DNA from: Agathobaculum sp.
GTDB lineage: Bacteria > Bacillota > Clostridia > Oscillospirales > Butyricicoccaceae
Direction of reading: 5' to 3'
DNA: 35,332 bases
Assembly: GCF_022775115.1 (NCBI RefSeq)
Contig: NZ_JALFLA010000031.1
Location: 1 to 35,332, forward strand
Shown here: positions 20,019 to 28,450 of the stretch, piece after piece
How positions within the stretch are numbered: position 1 is the first letter of the stretch
Layout of the letters: every line of letters begins with the position of its first letter
The notes under the pieces: generated by a model
What the model saw: only the letters and a program-made list of their open reading frames with translations
Told to the model about the DNA's origin: nothing
Database searches by the model: none
Program-made: the position numbers and the translations under genes

Positions 20019-20046
20019 ATTATAAGGGTTTGCCGTCAGATTGCAA
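20019..20046 (-). promoter_or_regulatory. promoter of the eda-kdgK operon
   Basis: Reading leftward: TTGCAA (20046-20041), 16 bp, TATAAT (20024-20019), about 70 bases before the eda start. The surrounding 240-bp intergenic region is AT-rich; nothing else in it could be identified beyond the ribosome binding sites of the two divergent genes. Confidence 0.7.
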
Positions 20047-20190
20047 GGGATTTTCTTGAACATTTTGTGCATATTACACATTGTTTTCTGGATAAAATCC
20101 CATAAATATGAAACAAAGTGGCATTATATAAAAACATGCTGTTCATGGCAGGCGGACGGGTGCGTCCGCCGCGCGGAAAGGAGCACCTCC

Positions 20191-20967
20191 ATGCCGGTAT
20201 CCTGCCCCATCGGACTGCCGCACGGCAGGCTGACATACTTCCCCGCCGCTGCACCGGCAGGGCGACCTGCGCTTATCCTCTGTCCCGGCGGCGGCTATGC
20301 GTTTTGCTCTATTCGGGAGGGCGCGCCCGTGGCGCGCGCGTTCAGCCGCGCAGGCATTGATGCCTTTGTACTCACCTATGACTGCGCGCCCACGCCCCTT
20401 GGCCGCACACCGCTGCACACCCTGTCCGCCTGCGTGGCATGGGTGCGCGGGCAGGCCGCGCGGCTGGGCATCGCGGCCGACCGCATCGCCGTGGGCGGAT
20501 TTTCGGCGGGCGCACACCTGGCGGGTACGCTAGGCACGGTCTGGAACCGCCCGGCGTGGTTTCCGCCCGACACCGACCTTGCCGCGCACCGGCCGAACGC
20601 GCTGGTGCTGTGCTACCCGGTTGTCTCGGCGGGCGCATATGCACACCGCGACAGCTTTGTACGGCTGGCAGGCAGCGACCGCGCCGCACAGCAGGCGTTT
20701 TCGCTTGAAGCCTTGGTGGACGCGGATACGCCGCGTACTTTTCTATGGCATACGCTGGACGATGCGACTGTGCCGGTCGAAAACACGCTGCTGCTCGAAG
20801 CTGCGCTGCGCCGCGCGAGCGTGCCGCATGAGTTGCATTTGTTCCCGCACGGCGTACACGGGCTTGCGCTGGCCGATTTTGAGACCTATGACCCTGCCCG
20901 CGGCCGCCTGCCCGACCGGCATGTCGCCCGGTGGCAGCAGCTGTGCGCCGAATGGCTGAAGGAATAA
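20191..20967 (+). CDS. alpha/beta hydrolase (esterase-like)
   Basis: The 258-residue protein starts at ATG 20191 with GGAAAGGAG upstream; an open frame reaching back to 20041 lacks a site. The alpha/beta fold is shown by LILCPGGGYAFCSIREGAPV (oxyanion region of carbohydrate-esterase-like hydrolases), the nucleophile elbow GGFSAGAHLAG (Ser at about 107), the acid Asp in HTLDDATVPVENTLL and the His in FPHGVHGLALAD. The family includes acetylxylan esterases and other sugar-acyl esterases; the substrate is unknown. It is divergent from eda-kdgK, so a role in plant polysaccharide use is plausible but unproved. It is cytosolic: no signal peptide. Confidence 0.9.
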   Translation: MPVSCPIGLPHGRLTYFPAAAPAGRPALILCPGGGYAFCSIREGAPVARAFSRAGIDAFVLTYDCAPTPLGRTPLHTLSACVAWVRGQAARLGIAADRIAVGGFSAGAHLAGTLGTVWNRPAWFPPDTDLAAHRPNALVLCYPVVSAGAYAHRDSFVRLAGSDRAAQQAFSLEALVDADTPRTFLWHTLDDATVPVENTLLLEAALRRASVPHELHLFPHGVHGLALADFETYDPARGRLPDRHVARWQQLCAEWLKE

Positions 20968-20974
20968 GGCCGCT

Positions 20975-21024
20975 TGTCCTGCACACGGTATTTTCCCTCC
21001 TCTGCAAAAAAGACCTGCAGGACA
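20975..21024. other. inverted repeat behind the hydrolase gene
   Basis: TGTCCTGCA (20975-20983) and TGCAGGACA (21016-21024) are perfect 9-bp arms around a 32-base loop, eight bases after the hydrolase stop. There is no T-run, so a terminator is uncertain. It also marks the switch from GC-rich to AT-rich sequence. Confidence 0.35.
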
Positions 21025-21117
21025 GCTATCTAGTCGTAAGACAGTACCTATTTTTGTGATATGCTTTATTCAGAGAAAGAGCGATATAAATTTGAATTTG
21101 ATAAAGGGGTGTGTGTA

Positions 21118-21465
21118 ATGGCTAATAAAACATCAAACAAACGAAAATGGACAGCAGAAGAAGTCCAACAATGGTATCGTGATACGGGCACCTTTACATA
21201 CGCAAACCCCGATGATTTAAATGTTGTTGTAAAGAAGCCAAGACGCGAGGGACTTACTGTGAATTGGGCGAACCCGAAAGCATATCTGCTACAAGGAGCA
21301 ATTCTTGCCGTTGTATTTGCTCAAATAAGTTGGAAAATTCCAATTTGTCGGGCTGTTACCCCTTTAGGAACGTTCCCTACGCTTCTGTCAGGTGTATCGT
21401 GTGTCCCGGGTTGCGCCATATTACCTCATCCAAAGAAAACTGACAGACCTCAAATATCCAGTTGA
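21118..21465 (+). CDS. DUF5808-like protein, possibly truncated
   Basis: The 115-residue product starts at ATG 21118 (MANKTSNKRKWTAEEVQQWY) with AAAGGGGTG upstream. It contains GTFTYANPDDLNVVVKKPRR and GLTVNWANPKAYLLQGAILA, a pattern I recognise as DUF5808-like, then a possible membrane segment (AYLLQGAILAVVFAQI). The last about 45 residues (ISWKIPICRAVTPLGTFPTL and beyond) are unlike the family, so a frameshift or recombination near 21,320 may have replaced the end. Codon and base composition are much more AT-rich than neighbours on both sides, suggesting transfer. The function of this family is unknown. Confidence 0.6.
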   Translation: MANKTSNKRKWTAEEVQQWYRDTGTFTYANPDDLNVVVKKPRREGLTVNWANPKAYLLQGAILAVVFAQISWKIPICRAVTPLGTFPTLLSGVSCVPGCAILPHPKKTDRPQISS

Positions 21466-21505
21466 TTTATTCTGTCAGGACAGCTGCGGCACATTTGCAA
21501 AAAAC

Positions 21506-21539
21506 AATCCTCCGTATGTTCTCGAACATACGGAGGATT
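21506..21539 (-). terminator. terminator of the SLH-protein gene
   Basis: Sixteen-bp perfect arms AATCCTCCGTATGTTC (21506-21521) and its complement (21524-21539); read leftward it is followed by TGTTTTTT. It lies 43 bases behind the SLH gene stop. Confidence 0.85.
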
Positions 21540-21582
21540 CACTGTTTTATGGGCGCAGCCCGACAAGCCTGTGGGGCGTTCT

Positions 21583-22659
21583 CTATGCTCTGACGTAATA
21601 AATAGCCGTTACCTCGCCGTTGACGATCGAGGGATAGCAGTACCGATAGGTGCTGCCCGTGCTCACCAGCGTGCGCAGCTGGTGGTAAGGCTTGACATCA
21701 ATGGCCACGCAGCCAGCTGCGATCGGATAGCTCTGCTGCTCCCCGGACAGGGTAAGCTGCCCGGCGGAATAGACGCCCTCGCGGTTGATCGGCTGGTTTT
21801 CCTCCAGCGTGATATAGGTCTCTCCATTCTGCTGCCACAGCCTCGAGTACCGCATCAGCTCGCTATAACGCACCGCCGGGTCATAGTTTGCGATGATGAC
21901 ATCGCAATAGCTCTGCGCGCCGACGCAGATATTGACCATATCGCTGCGCTTTTGGTAAGAAGCGCTGCCATTTTGCTCGGTCATATGGGTCGCGCGGTAC
22001 AGCATGACCGCCATTTCCGCGCGCGTGACCTGCGCAGTGGGGTTGAGACGGCCGTTACTGCCGCCGATGACCTGCGCGGTGACCAAGGCGCCGACCGCCT
22101 CGCGGGCATAGCTTGCCACCTGCGCGATATCGCCAAAGCCGCTCAACTGGCCGGCTGCGAGACGGAGCGGCGTGCAGTCAATCGTTCGCTTGAGAAAGAC
22201 CATCGCGTCCTGCCGTGTCATTTTCTGCTGCGGCAGAAAGCGCCCGTCGCTCGTGCCGCCGGCCACGCCAAAGGCCCTGGCCGCATTGACCGCCTTGGCA
22301 TAATACGCACCGGCCGGCACATCACTGAAGGTGCCCTTGGAGGCCACCAAACCGCTTTGCAGCGCGTCGCTCATGCCATAGGCGCGGTCGAGCATCACGA
22401 TAAAGTCCGCCCGTGTGATCGGATTGCCGGGGTAGAACAGGTGGTCGCCGCCGCCCTGCACAATGCCGTTGAGCGCGAGCGCGTCCACTTCCTTATACGC
22501 CCATGCGTACTCTTGCGCAACATCGTAAAAATAAACAGAGCGATCGGGCAGATACGCATAGGTGGCCGTGTTATCCGCCGCCAGCGCGGCCGTGAGGATG
22601 CCCCCTGAAACAACAGCGACCAGCAGCAGCATCGCCACCAGCTTGCGCGTTCTTGTCAT
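21583..22659 (-). CDS. secreted S-layer homology (SLH) domain protein
   Basis: The 358-residue protein starts at ATG 22659 behind AAGGAGA. Signal peptide about 1-27 (MTRTRKLVAMLLLVAVVSGG, cleavage near ALA-ADN). Three SLH-type repeats follow: YFYDVAQEYAWAYKEVDALA with ITRADFIVML (about 43-92), FSDVPAGAYYAKAVNAARAF with MTRQDAMVFL (about 110-160), and GFGDIAQVASYAREAVGALV with VTRAEMAVML (about 172-225). The C-terminal about 130 residues, with several Tyr and one internal VNICVGAQSYCDVII segment, match no domain I know. SLH units bind secondary cell wall polymer and anchor the protein to the wall. Monocistronic, with its own promoter and terminator. Confidence 0.92.
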   Translation of the reverse strand: MTRTRKLVAMLLLVAVVSGGILTAALAADNTATYAYLPDRSVYFYDVAQEYAWAYKEVDALALNGIVQGGGDHLFYPGNPITRADFIVMLDRAYGMSDALQSGLVASKGTFSDVPAGAYYAKAVNAARAFGVAGGTSDGRFLPQQKMTRQDAMVFLKRTIDCTPLRLAAGQLSGFGDIAQVASYAREAVGALVTAQVIGGSNGRLNPTAQVTRAEMAVMLYRATHMTEQNGSASYQKRSDMVNICVGAQSYCDVIIANYDPAVRYSELMRYSRLWQQNGETYITLEENQPINREGVYSAGQLTLSGEQQSYPIAAGCVAIDVKPYHQLRTLVSTGSTYRYCYPSIVNGEVTAIYYVRA

Positions 22660-22725
22660 AATCTTCTCCTTGTAGTAGGCTTAAAACACGGCGGCGCATG
22701 GCCATCCATGTAAACTGACTGCAAA

Positions 22726-22754
22726 ATTATAACACATCCATTTTGATTTGACAA
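22726..22754 (-). promoter_or_regulatory. promoter of the SLH-protein gene
   Basis: Reading leftward: TTGTCA (22754-22749), 17 bp, TATAAT (22731-22726), about 65 bases before the start. The remaining sequence from 22755 to 22946 holds the rpsT terminator and no other gene that I can support. Confidence 0.75.
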
Positions 22755-22896
22755 GTTAAAAGTTGACTAAAAATGTCGTATGAATCCCAATATGAGAACT
22801 TTTATCACCGTTTATGCGCCTTTTCTCCTGCACTTCCGTCCGCTCTCCCCACCTTTCGACCGGCGCGCCGCCGAGAGCCGCACAGCGCATGGCAAA

Positions 22897-22931
22897 GCAA
22901 AACCGCCCAAGGATATCCCCGGACGGTTTGT
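22897..22931 (-). terminator. terminator of rpsT
   Basis: Imperfect hairpin AAACCGCCC (22900-22908) with GGACGGTTT (22921-22929); read leftward it is followed by TTGCTTTG. It lies 16 bases behind the rpsT stop codon. Confidence 0.65.
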
Positions 22932-22946
22932 TTCCATATGAAAATC

Positions 22947-23210
22947 TTAGGCCATGCCGTTGAGCTTGATAGTCATCTTGCTCTTCTTGTTGGCCGCGTT
23001 GTTCTTGTGCAGGAGGTGCTTGGCAGCCGCCTGATCGACAGCCTTGACCGCAGTCGCATAGGCCTGCGCAGCCTGCGCCTTATCGCCGCCGGCAACAGCA
23101 GCGTCAAACTTCTTCAGGGTGGTCTTGAGAGCGCTCTTGGCCATCTGATTGTTCATCGCCTTGGTCGCATTGACCAGCACACGCTTCTTTGCAGATTTGA
23201 TGTTGGGCAT
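22947..23210 (-). CDS. rpsT: 30S ribosomal protein S20
   Basis: This 87-residue S20 protein is basic and helical: MPNIKSAKKRVLVNATKAMN, then MAKSALKTTLKKFDAAVAGG, VDQAAAKHLLHKNNAANKKS and the end KLNGMA. It binds 16S rRNA early in 30S assembly. Length is typical. It starts at ATG 23210 with AAAGGAGG upstream. It is divergent from gpr, the same neighbourhood seen in Bacillus and many clostridia. Confidence 0.98.
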   Translation of the reverse strand: MPNIKSAKKRVLVNATKAMNNQMAKSALKTTLKKFDAAVAGGDKAQAAQAYATAVKAVDQAAAKHLLHKNNAANKKSKMTIKLNGMA

Positions 23211-23251
23211 TCCGGAAACACCTCCTTTGTTCTCTATTCGTCAGTAGTTTC

Positions 23252-23280
23252 ATTCTACCATCAGTTTTTTCAAATTGCAA
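23252..23280 (-). promoter_or_regulatory. promoter of rpsT
   Basis: Reading leftward: TTGCAA (23280-23275), 17 bp, TAGAAT (23257-23252), about 40 bases before the start codon. Confidence 0.7.
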
Positions 23281-23298
23281 GTGTTTTTTCGATGAAAC

Positions 23299-23328
23299 AG
23301 AATAAAAATTCCCGCCTGCTGCAAAATA
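23299..23328 (+). promoter_or_regulatory. candidate forespore sigma (F/G) promoter of gpr
   Basis: AGAATAA (23299-23305), 16 bp, CAAAATA (23322-23328) resembles the sigma-G/F form TGAATA / CATnnTA. It lies about 50 bases before the gpr start. Matches are partial, so this is a candidate only. Confidence 0.4.
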
Positions 23329-23380
23329 ACGACAAAGCCGCCTTTCGCGGCACGATACCGCGCAAAAGGAGTGCATCTTT

Positions 23381-24268
23381 ATGGCCTTCCGCACCGACCT
23401 TGCGGTCGAAGCGATCGAAAATATGGAACAGGCGGCCGCGCTGCCCCACGTCCGGCAGGATGACCGCACTGTCGAGGGCTTTGCCGTGCACGAGGTCGAG
23501 ATCCGCAGCGAGCGCGCCGCGCGGGAGATCGGCAAGCCGTGCGGCCGCTACCTGACCTTTGAGCTGGACGCGCTGCTCCGGCGCGAGGAGGATGCCTTTC
23601 CCCGCGCATGCCGCGCGCTGAGCGGCCTGCTGCGCGGGCTGCTGCCCGCGCGCGCGCAGGACGGCCCCGTGCTGGTGACCGGCCTGGGCAACCGCATGAT
23701 CACGCCCGACGCGATCGGCCCGCAGGCGGTCGACCATGTGATCGCAACGCGACATCTGATCGAGCAGGTGCCCGATGTGTTCGCCAACTGGCGGCCGGTC
23801 TCCGCGCTCGCGCCCGGTGTGTTGGGGCAGACCGGCGTGGAGACCGGCGAGGTCGTCTGTGGCGTGCTCGACCGCGTGCGCCCGGCGGCCGTGCTCGCGG
23901 TGGACGCGCTGGCAGCGGGGCGGCTCTCCCGCCTGCTGCGCACCGTGCAGCTTGCGGATACCGGCATCACACCGGGCGCGGGCGTGGGCAATGCGCGCGC
24001 GGCGCTGGACGAGCGGACGCTGGGCGTGCCCGTCATCGCCATCGGCGTGCCGACTGTGGTGGACGGCGCGACCCTCGCCCACGAGATTGCTGCCCAGCTG
24101 GGCGGGCCGTCCTGCGAGGCGCTCGATGACCTCTGCCAACCCGTTATGGTCACCACCCGCAGCATCGACCGCGAGGTTGCCGATGTCGCCCGCCTGATCG
24201 GCTATGCAATCAACATGGCGCTGCACCCCTCGCTCTCGGTCGAGGATATCGACCTGTATCTGTCCTGA
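23381..24268 (+). CDS. gpr: germination protease GPR
   Basis: The 295-residue aspartic-type protease degrades small acid-soluble spore proteins (SASP) early in germination. It starts at ATG 23381 with AAAAGGAG upstream. The N-terminal FRTDLAVEA (residues 3-11) matches the propeptide cleavage region of the zymogen. Conserved features are LVTGLGNRMITPDAIGPQ, with the active-site Asp in TPDAIG, VLAVDALAAG with the second Asp, and the VVDGATLAHEI segment near the end. At 295 residues it is shorter than the about 370 of Bacillus GPR. In Bacillus it is followed by spoIIP, as here. Confidence 0.96.
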   Translation: MAFRTDLAVEAIENMEQAAALPHVRQDDRTVEGFAVHEVEIRSERAAREIGKPCGRYLTFELDALLRREEDAFPRACRALSGLLRGLLPARAQDGPVLVTGLGNRMITPDAIGPQAVDHVIATRHLIEQVPDVFANWRPVSALAPGVLGQTGVETGEVVCGVLDRVRPAAVLAVDALAAGRLSRLLRTVQLADTGITPGAGVGNARAALDERTLGVPVIAIGVPTVVDGATLAHEIAAQLGGPSCEALDDLCQPVMVTTRSIDREVADVARLIGYAINMALHPSLSVEDIDLYLS

Positions 24269-24345
24269 CCCATCGTCAGAATTCTGGTCTACTCGCGCGC
24301 GGACGGGCGTATGATAATAGCAAAACCATTCCGGGAGGCGGCGCC

Positions 24346-25410
24346 ATGAAACGATACCGAAAAAGACGCCGGCGGCAAGGCGGCATCGGCCTGTCCGCCG
24401 CCGCTGCGCTGTGCCTTGCAGTCTCCCTGCTGCTGTTCGCGCGTGCGGGCGGCGAAGTCGCCGTGCAGGAGCTGCTGGACGATCTTGCGCGCAGCAGCGG
24501 CTTTGTCACGCGCGCGGTCGCGCTCGAGCTGGGTCTTTCGGCCGATGCGGACACCGCCGTCTTCGCACCGCGCACCGCGGCCGCCGCCCGCAGCGAGGAC
24601 GCTGCCGACCCGGTCTCCGAAAGCACCTACATCCCGCTCGAAAGCGAAAATGACGCGCCCGTCCTGTCCGCCGCCGATAAGGCCGCGACCGTGACCGTCA
24701 ACAACGAGACCTCGTACCCCGTCGATGTGGCCGCCTGCCTGTCCGCGAAAACCGCTATCCGCGCCGGAGACGACGGCCCGCAGGTGCTGATCGTACATAC
24801 ACACGGCAGCGAAAGCTATACGCCCGACGCGGCCTTTCCCTACACGCCGACCGAAACCGAACGCACAACCGATACGCGCTACAACGTCGTGCGCGTGGGC
24901 GATGAGTTGAAAAGCGTGCTTGAGCAAAACGGCATCGCAGTCATCCATGTGCGGGATATCTTCGACTCCCCCACCTATTCCGGCTCGTACGACCGCTCGC
25001 TGGCTGCCATTGAGCAGGCGCTGGCCACCTACCCATCCATTCGGGTAGTGATCGACGTGCACCGCGATTCCATCCTGACCGATGACGGCCGCGCCTATAA
25101 GACCCTGTGCACGGTAGACGGGACGGACACGGCGCAGCTGATGTTCGTCGTCGGCACGGATGACGGCGGGCTGCACCACCCCGACTGGCAGCAAAACCTC
25201 AACTATGTGACCGGGCTGCAATACCGGCTCAACCGCAGTTATCCCGGCCTGATGCGGCCTGTCAACCTGCGCACACAGCGCTTCAACCAACACGCAAGCC
25301 CTGGCTCGATGCTGCTCGAGGTCGGCTCCTCCGGCAACACGATGACCGAGGCGCGGGCCGCCGTGCGGCTGTTCGGGCAGACGCTGGCAGACGATTTAAA
25401 CGGCGCATAA
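24346..25410 (+). CDS. spoIIP: stage II sporulation protein P
   Basis: This 354-residue amidase/endopeptidase works with SpoIID and SpoIIM in engulfment, cutting peptidoglycan around the forespore. It has an N-terminal membrane anchor (about residues 13-33), a low-complexity stretch, and the catalytic domain from about 145: VLIVHTHGSESYTP (His151 and His153 region, zinc site), the later VIDVHRDSIL (His239) and SMLLEVGSSGNTMTEA with the catalytic Glu near the end. Start ATG 24346 has GGGAGG upstream. Located 77 bases after gpr, as in other spore formers; a sigma-E-like -10 (GTATGATAAT) lies upstream but is not certain. Confidence 0.95.
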   Translation: MKRYRKRRRRQGGIGLSAAAALCLAVSLLLFARAGGEVAVQELLDDLARSSGFVTRAVALELGLSADADTAVFAPRTAAAARSEDAADPVSESTYIPLESENDAPVLSAADKAATVTVNNETSYPVDVAACLSAKTAIRAGDDGPQVLIVHTHGSESYTPDAAFPYTPTETERTTDTRYNVVRVGDELKSVLEQNGIAVIHVRDIFDSPTYSGSYDRSLAAIEQALATYPSIRVVIDVHRDSILTDDGRAYKTLCTVDGTDTAQLMFVVGTDDGGLHHPDWQQNLNYVTGLQYRLNRSYPGLMRPVNLRTQRFNQHASPGSMLLEVGSSGNTMTEARAAVRLFGQTLADDLNGA

Positions 25411-25493
25411 TATCGCTGCTATTGTGCAAAATATCCTTATTATTGCAAGCAAAACAGAAATAGTGACCATTCGGTCATTAAAGAGGTGCGCCG

Positions 25494-26939
25494 ATGGATA
25501 CCATCACGTTTTCGACCGATCTCGAATCCAATATCCGGCTGATGCAGTCGATCTTCAAGGGTGACAACACCTTGGTCGTGCGCCGCGCGCAAAGCCCGCG
25601 CGGCCTGCGCTGCGCGGTGTTTTTCTTCGACGGCATGGTAAACGCGCTGGCGATCAACCAGAGCGTCATCCGTCCCATTGTCTGCTCTGACCGCAAGCGT
25701 CTGACCGCCGACGAGCTGGCGCAGACGCTCCTGCAAGTCAACGACAGCCGCGTCGAGACCGACGCGGGCAAACTGTTCGCCTCCTTCCTTTACGGCGATA
25801 CCGTGGTGTTCACCGAGGGCGATGCGCGGCCGGTCGTGGTCAACACCAAGGGCTTTTCCATGCGCTCGACCGCCGAACCGGAAAACGAGCGCGTACTGTC
25901 CGGCCCGCGGGAGGGCTTTACCGAGTGCTTCATGCCCAATCTGGCGCTTATCCGGCGGCGGCTGAACGACAAGCGGCTCAAATTTACCTTTCTGCGCATC
26001 GGCTCGCGCACCAACACGGTCGTCTGCCTGTGCTATCTGGACGGTGTGTGTGACGCGAGACTGGTCGAGCATCTGCGGGGCAAGCTGGAATCGCTCGGCA
26101 TAGACAGCGTGCTCGATTCCAACTACCTTGCCGAGCGCATCCGCGACCACCGGCTGTCGCCCTTCCCCACCCTCGGCACGACCGAACGGCCCGACGTAGT
26201 CGCCGCGCGGCTGCTTGAGGGGCGCTGCGCGGTCGTGGCGGACGGCAGTCCGGTCGTGCTGACCGCGCCGTTTTTGCTGCAGGAGTGCTTTCAGTCCAAC
26301 GACGACTACTATATCAGCTTTCTGCACGCCAACCTGACGCGTGCGTTGCGCCTGCTCGGCTTTTTGTGCACGATCACCTTTCCCGCCGTTTACGCGGCGC
26401 TCATGCTCTATCACCGCGAGCTGGTGCCCGCCCGGCTGCTGTTTGCCGTATCGGCGGCGCAGCGCGGCGTGCCGCTGCCCATCGGCTGGGAGACCTTGCT
26501 GCTGCTGTTCGTGCTCGAAGCGCTCAAGGAGGCGGGCGCGCGCACGCCGGGCGCGGTCGGGCAGACGATGAGCATCGTCGGCGGCCTTGTGCTCGGACAA
26601 GCCGCCGTATCGGCGCGCTTTGCCGCCGCGCCGACCGTCATCGTCGTCGCCATTGCGGGCGTTACCGGCCTGATGGCACCCAAGCTGCAAACTGCCTCGC
26701 TTTACCTGCGCTTTCTGCTGCTGGCGGCGGGCGCGGCCTATGGGCTGTACGGCGTGGGGCTTGGACTGGCGCTCGTACTCTTTGGGCTGTGCCGGATGCA
26801 CTCCTGCTCGGTGCCGTATCTGCTCAACCTTGTGCCGCGCATACAGGCCGAGCAGGAGGACGCATGGCTGCGCGCGCCGTGGTTTTTCATGCGCTATGAC
26901 CGCTTTCCCGTCAAGCGAGATCGACAAAAAGGGGGCTAA
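25494..26939 (+). CDS. spore germination protein, GerA/GerXA family
   Basis: The 481-residue protein starts at ATG 25494 behind AAAGAGGTG. GerA-family A subunits have an N-terminal cytosolic domain (about 1-280: FSTDLESNIRLMQSIFKGDN and following) and a C-terminal membrane domain of four to five helices (about 285-450). The key segment DDYYISFLHANLTRALRLLG is seen, with PTLGTTERPDVVAARLLEGR before it. It forms the ion channel part of a nutrient receptor in the spore inner membrane. It is the first gene of a three-gene operon in A-C-B order with very short C and B subunits. Confidence 0.93.
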   Translation: MDTITFSTDLESNIRLMQSIFKGDNTLVVRRAQSPRGLRCAVFFFDGMVNALAINQSVIRPIVCSDRKRLTADELAQTLLQVNDSRVETDAGKLFASFLYGDTVVFTEGDARPVVVNTKGFSMRSTAEPENERVLSGPREGFTECFMPNLALIRRRLNDKRLKFTFLRIGSRTNTVVCLCYLDGVCDARLVEHLRGKLESLGIDSVLDSNYLAERIRDHRLSPFPTLGTTERPDVVAARLLEGRCAVVADGSPVVLTAPFLLQECFQSNDDYYISFLHANLTRALRLLGFLCTITFPAVYAALMLYHRELVPARLLFAVSAAQRGVPLPIGWETLLLLFVLEALKEAGARTPGAVGQTMSIVGGLVLGQAAVSARFAAAPTVIVVAIAGVTGLMAPKLQTASLYLRFLLLAAGAAYGLYGVGLGLALVLFGLCRMHSCSVPYLLNLVPRIQAEQEDAWLRAPWFFMRYDRFPVKRDRQKGG

Positions 26940-26942
26940 CCA

Positions 26943-27572
26943 TTGAGACGTTTGCTTATTCCGCTGCTGCTGGCGCTGCTCTGCGGCTGCGCGCGCGAGG
27001 TGTCGCCCGTCTCCGCGCTCGCGCTCGACCGAACGGAGAGCGGCTACCGCATGACCGCCGAGGTCGTCCGGCAGGACAGTATGGATGACCCGGCCGCGCC
27101 CGCCTATCTGTCGGCCACCGGGCGTGACCTGCCCGAGCTGATACGGGGCATCGAAAACCTGCTGCCCGGCGAGCTGTATTTGAGCCATGCGCAGGTGCTG
27201 CTCATCTCTGAGGAAGTCGCGCAGGACAGCATCCTCGCCCTTGCCGACTACCTGTGCCGCGACCCGGACGTGCGGCTTTCGCTGCGCGTGGCGGTCGTAC
27301 GGGACGGCGCGGCTGACGCGCTGATGCGGGCGGACGACGAGGTGTTCGCCCTGTCCGAAATGCTTGACCGCGCGGCCGACGCGGGCACGCTGCCCGATAT
27401 GCCGCTTTACCGCGCCGCCGAGGTGCTGCACGCGGACGGCACGGCCATTCTGCCCGCGCTGCGCTTGGACGAGTTCGGCCAGACCGCACCCGCCGGCACG
27501 GCGGTGTTTGCAAACGCGCGCCTATCCTGCTTTTTGGACGGCGGCGAGATCGGAGGACGTGCGTATGCATGA
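26943..27572 (+). CDS. spore germination lipoprotein, GerC-like, lacking the C-terminal domain
   Basis: The 209-residue protein starts at TTG 26943, three bases after the A subunit stop, overlapping a GGGG site. The signal peptide ends in a lipobox LLCGC (Cys16), so it should be a lipoprotein. Residues about 17-200 fit the N-terminal domain of GerC (VVRQDSMDDPAAPAYLSATG, then GENLL-type segment GIENLLPGELYLSHAQVLLI and the VRLSLRVAVVRD strand). The family is usually about 370-400 residues and has a second, C-terminal GerC domain, absent here. It overlaps the B gene by eight bases (ATGCATGA). Either a natural short form or a truncation. Confidence 0.8.
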   Translation: MRRLLIPLLLALLCGCAREVSPVSALALDRTESGYRMTAEVVRQDSMDDPAAPAYLSATGRDLPELIRGIENLLPGELYLSHAQVLLISEEVAQDSILALADYLCRDPDVRLSLRVAVVRDGAADALMRADDEVFALSEMLDRAADAGTLPDMPLYRAAEVLHADGTAILPALRLDEFGQTAPAGTAVFANARLSCFLDGGEIGGRAYA

Positions 27573-28395
27573 ACGCCTGTTTCCCCGCTGGGGCGCAGCG
27601 CTGTTCGCGCTGCTGCCGCTGAGCGAGATCCTCTATCTGCCGGTGGATGGGCAGACGATGTATGCCGCCGCGCTTGCCGGCTTGCTCTGCGCGCTGCTTT
27701 GCGCGGCGGGTGCGCGCATCGCGCCCACGCTCCGCGGGTACCGCGTGCCCGGCTGGATACTCGCGCTGTTCACCCTGTGGCCTCTGACCCGCTCGCTTGC
27801 GCGCATGGCGCTTTTTTTGCAGCGCACGGCCTTTCCGTCGCGGCCACTGTGGGGGCTTGTGCTGCTGCTGACGGTCTGTAGCCTGCTTGCTGCCTCCTCC
27901 GGTCTCAACCGCTGCGCAATGTGGGCGCTGCCGGTCGCGTGGGTGGCGGGCGGTATCCTGCTGCTGTCCGGCATACTGACCCTGCGCGACCTCCAGCCGA
28001 CACACTGGCAGCCGCCGGGCGGCACACTGGCCGCGCAGACGCGCGATATTCTCAGCACGCTGCTGCCCGCGGCGCTCACACTGTCTCTTGCGCTGCCCGC
28101 GCGGCTTTCCGGCGCGGCCGCGCGCGGACTTGCAGCAGGCAGCGCCCTGTTGGCGCTGATCTCGCTGCGCGCCGTGCTGCTGCTCGGCCCGCACACGGCG
28201 GCGCTGCTGCCCTATCCGAACTTTTCCGCCGCCGGATTGGCCGCCATCGGGGACTTCGCACGGCACGGCGAGGTATTCTTCGCTGTACCCCTGCTGCTGT
28301 GCGAGCTGGGGCGCACCGCGGCGCTTTGCTGTGTGCTGCTGCTGCCCATGACGAGCAGCTACGGCGTGTTCCACCTGTGGAAAAAGGACGCATAG
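27565..28395 (+). CDS. spore germination permease, GerB-like, short form
   Basis: The 276-residue membrane protein starts at ATG 27565 with GGAGG eight bases upstream, overlapping the preceding lipoprotein gene. It has about seven or eight hydrophobic segments: LFALLPLSEILYLPVDGQTM, with further helices up to CELGRTAALCCVLLLP. The GerB family (amino acid permease-like, nutrient-sensing subunit) is usually about 360 residues with ten helices; this one is shorter. Assignment rests on the operon position behind A and C subunits and on the topology more than on motifs; a generic membrane protein is the alternative. Confidence 0.7.
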   Translation: MHERLFPRWGAALFALLPLSEILYLPVDGQTMYAAALAGLLCALLCAAGARIAPTLRGYRVPGWILALFTLWPLTRSLARMALFLQRTAFPSRPLWGLVLLLTVCSLLAASSGLNRCAMWALPVAWVAGGILLLSGILTLRDLQPTHWQPPGGTLAAQTRDILSTLLPAALTLSLALPARLSGAAARGLAAGSALLALISLRAVLLLGPHTAALLPYPNFSAAGLAAIGDFARHGEVFFAVPLLLCELGRTAALCCVLLLPMTSSYGVFHLWKKDA

Positions 28396-28397
28396 AC

Positions 28398-28426
28398 TTG
28401 CCGACATGCATCGCCTTTGCTATAAT
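28398..28426 (+). promoter_or_regulatory. promoter of the ArsC/Spx-like gene
   Basis: TTGCCG (28398-28403), 17 bp, TATAAT (28421-28426), starting three bases after the stop of the B-subunit gene, so the following gene is not part of the spore operon. Confidence 0.75.
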
Positions 28427-28450
28427 AGGAGCAAAAGGAGACAAGCTGTG

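Noticed and set aside
25440-27431. 663-codon minus-strand open frame across the ger operon
   Set aside because: Shadow of the gerXA and gerC-like genes, low-complexity His/Arg/Gln composition, no domain visible.
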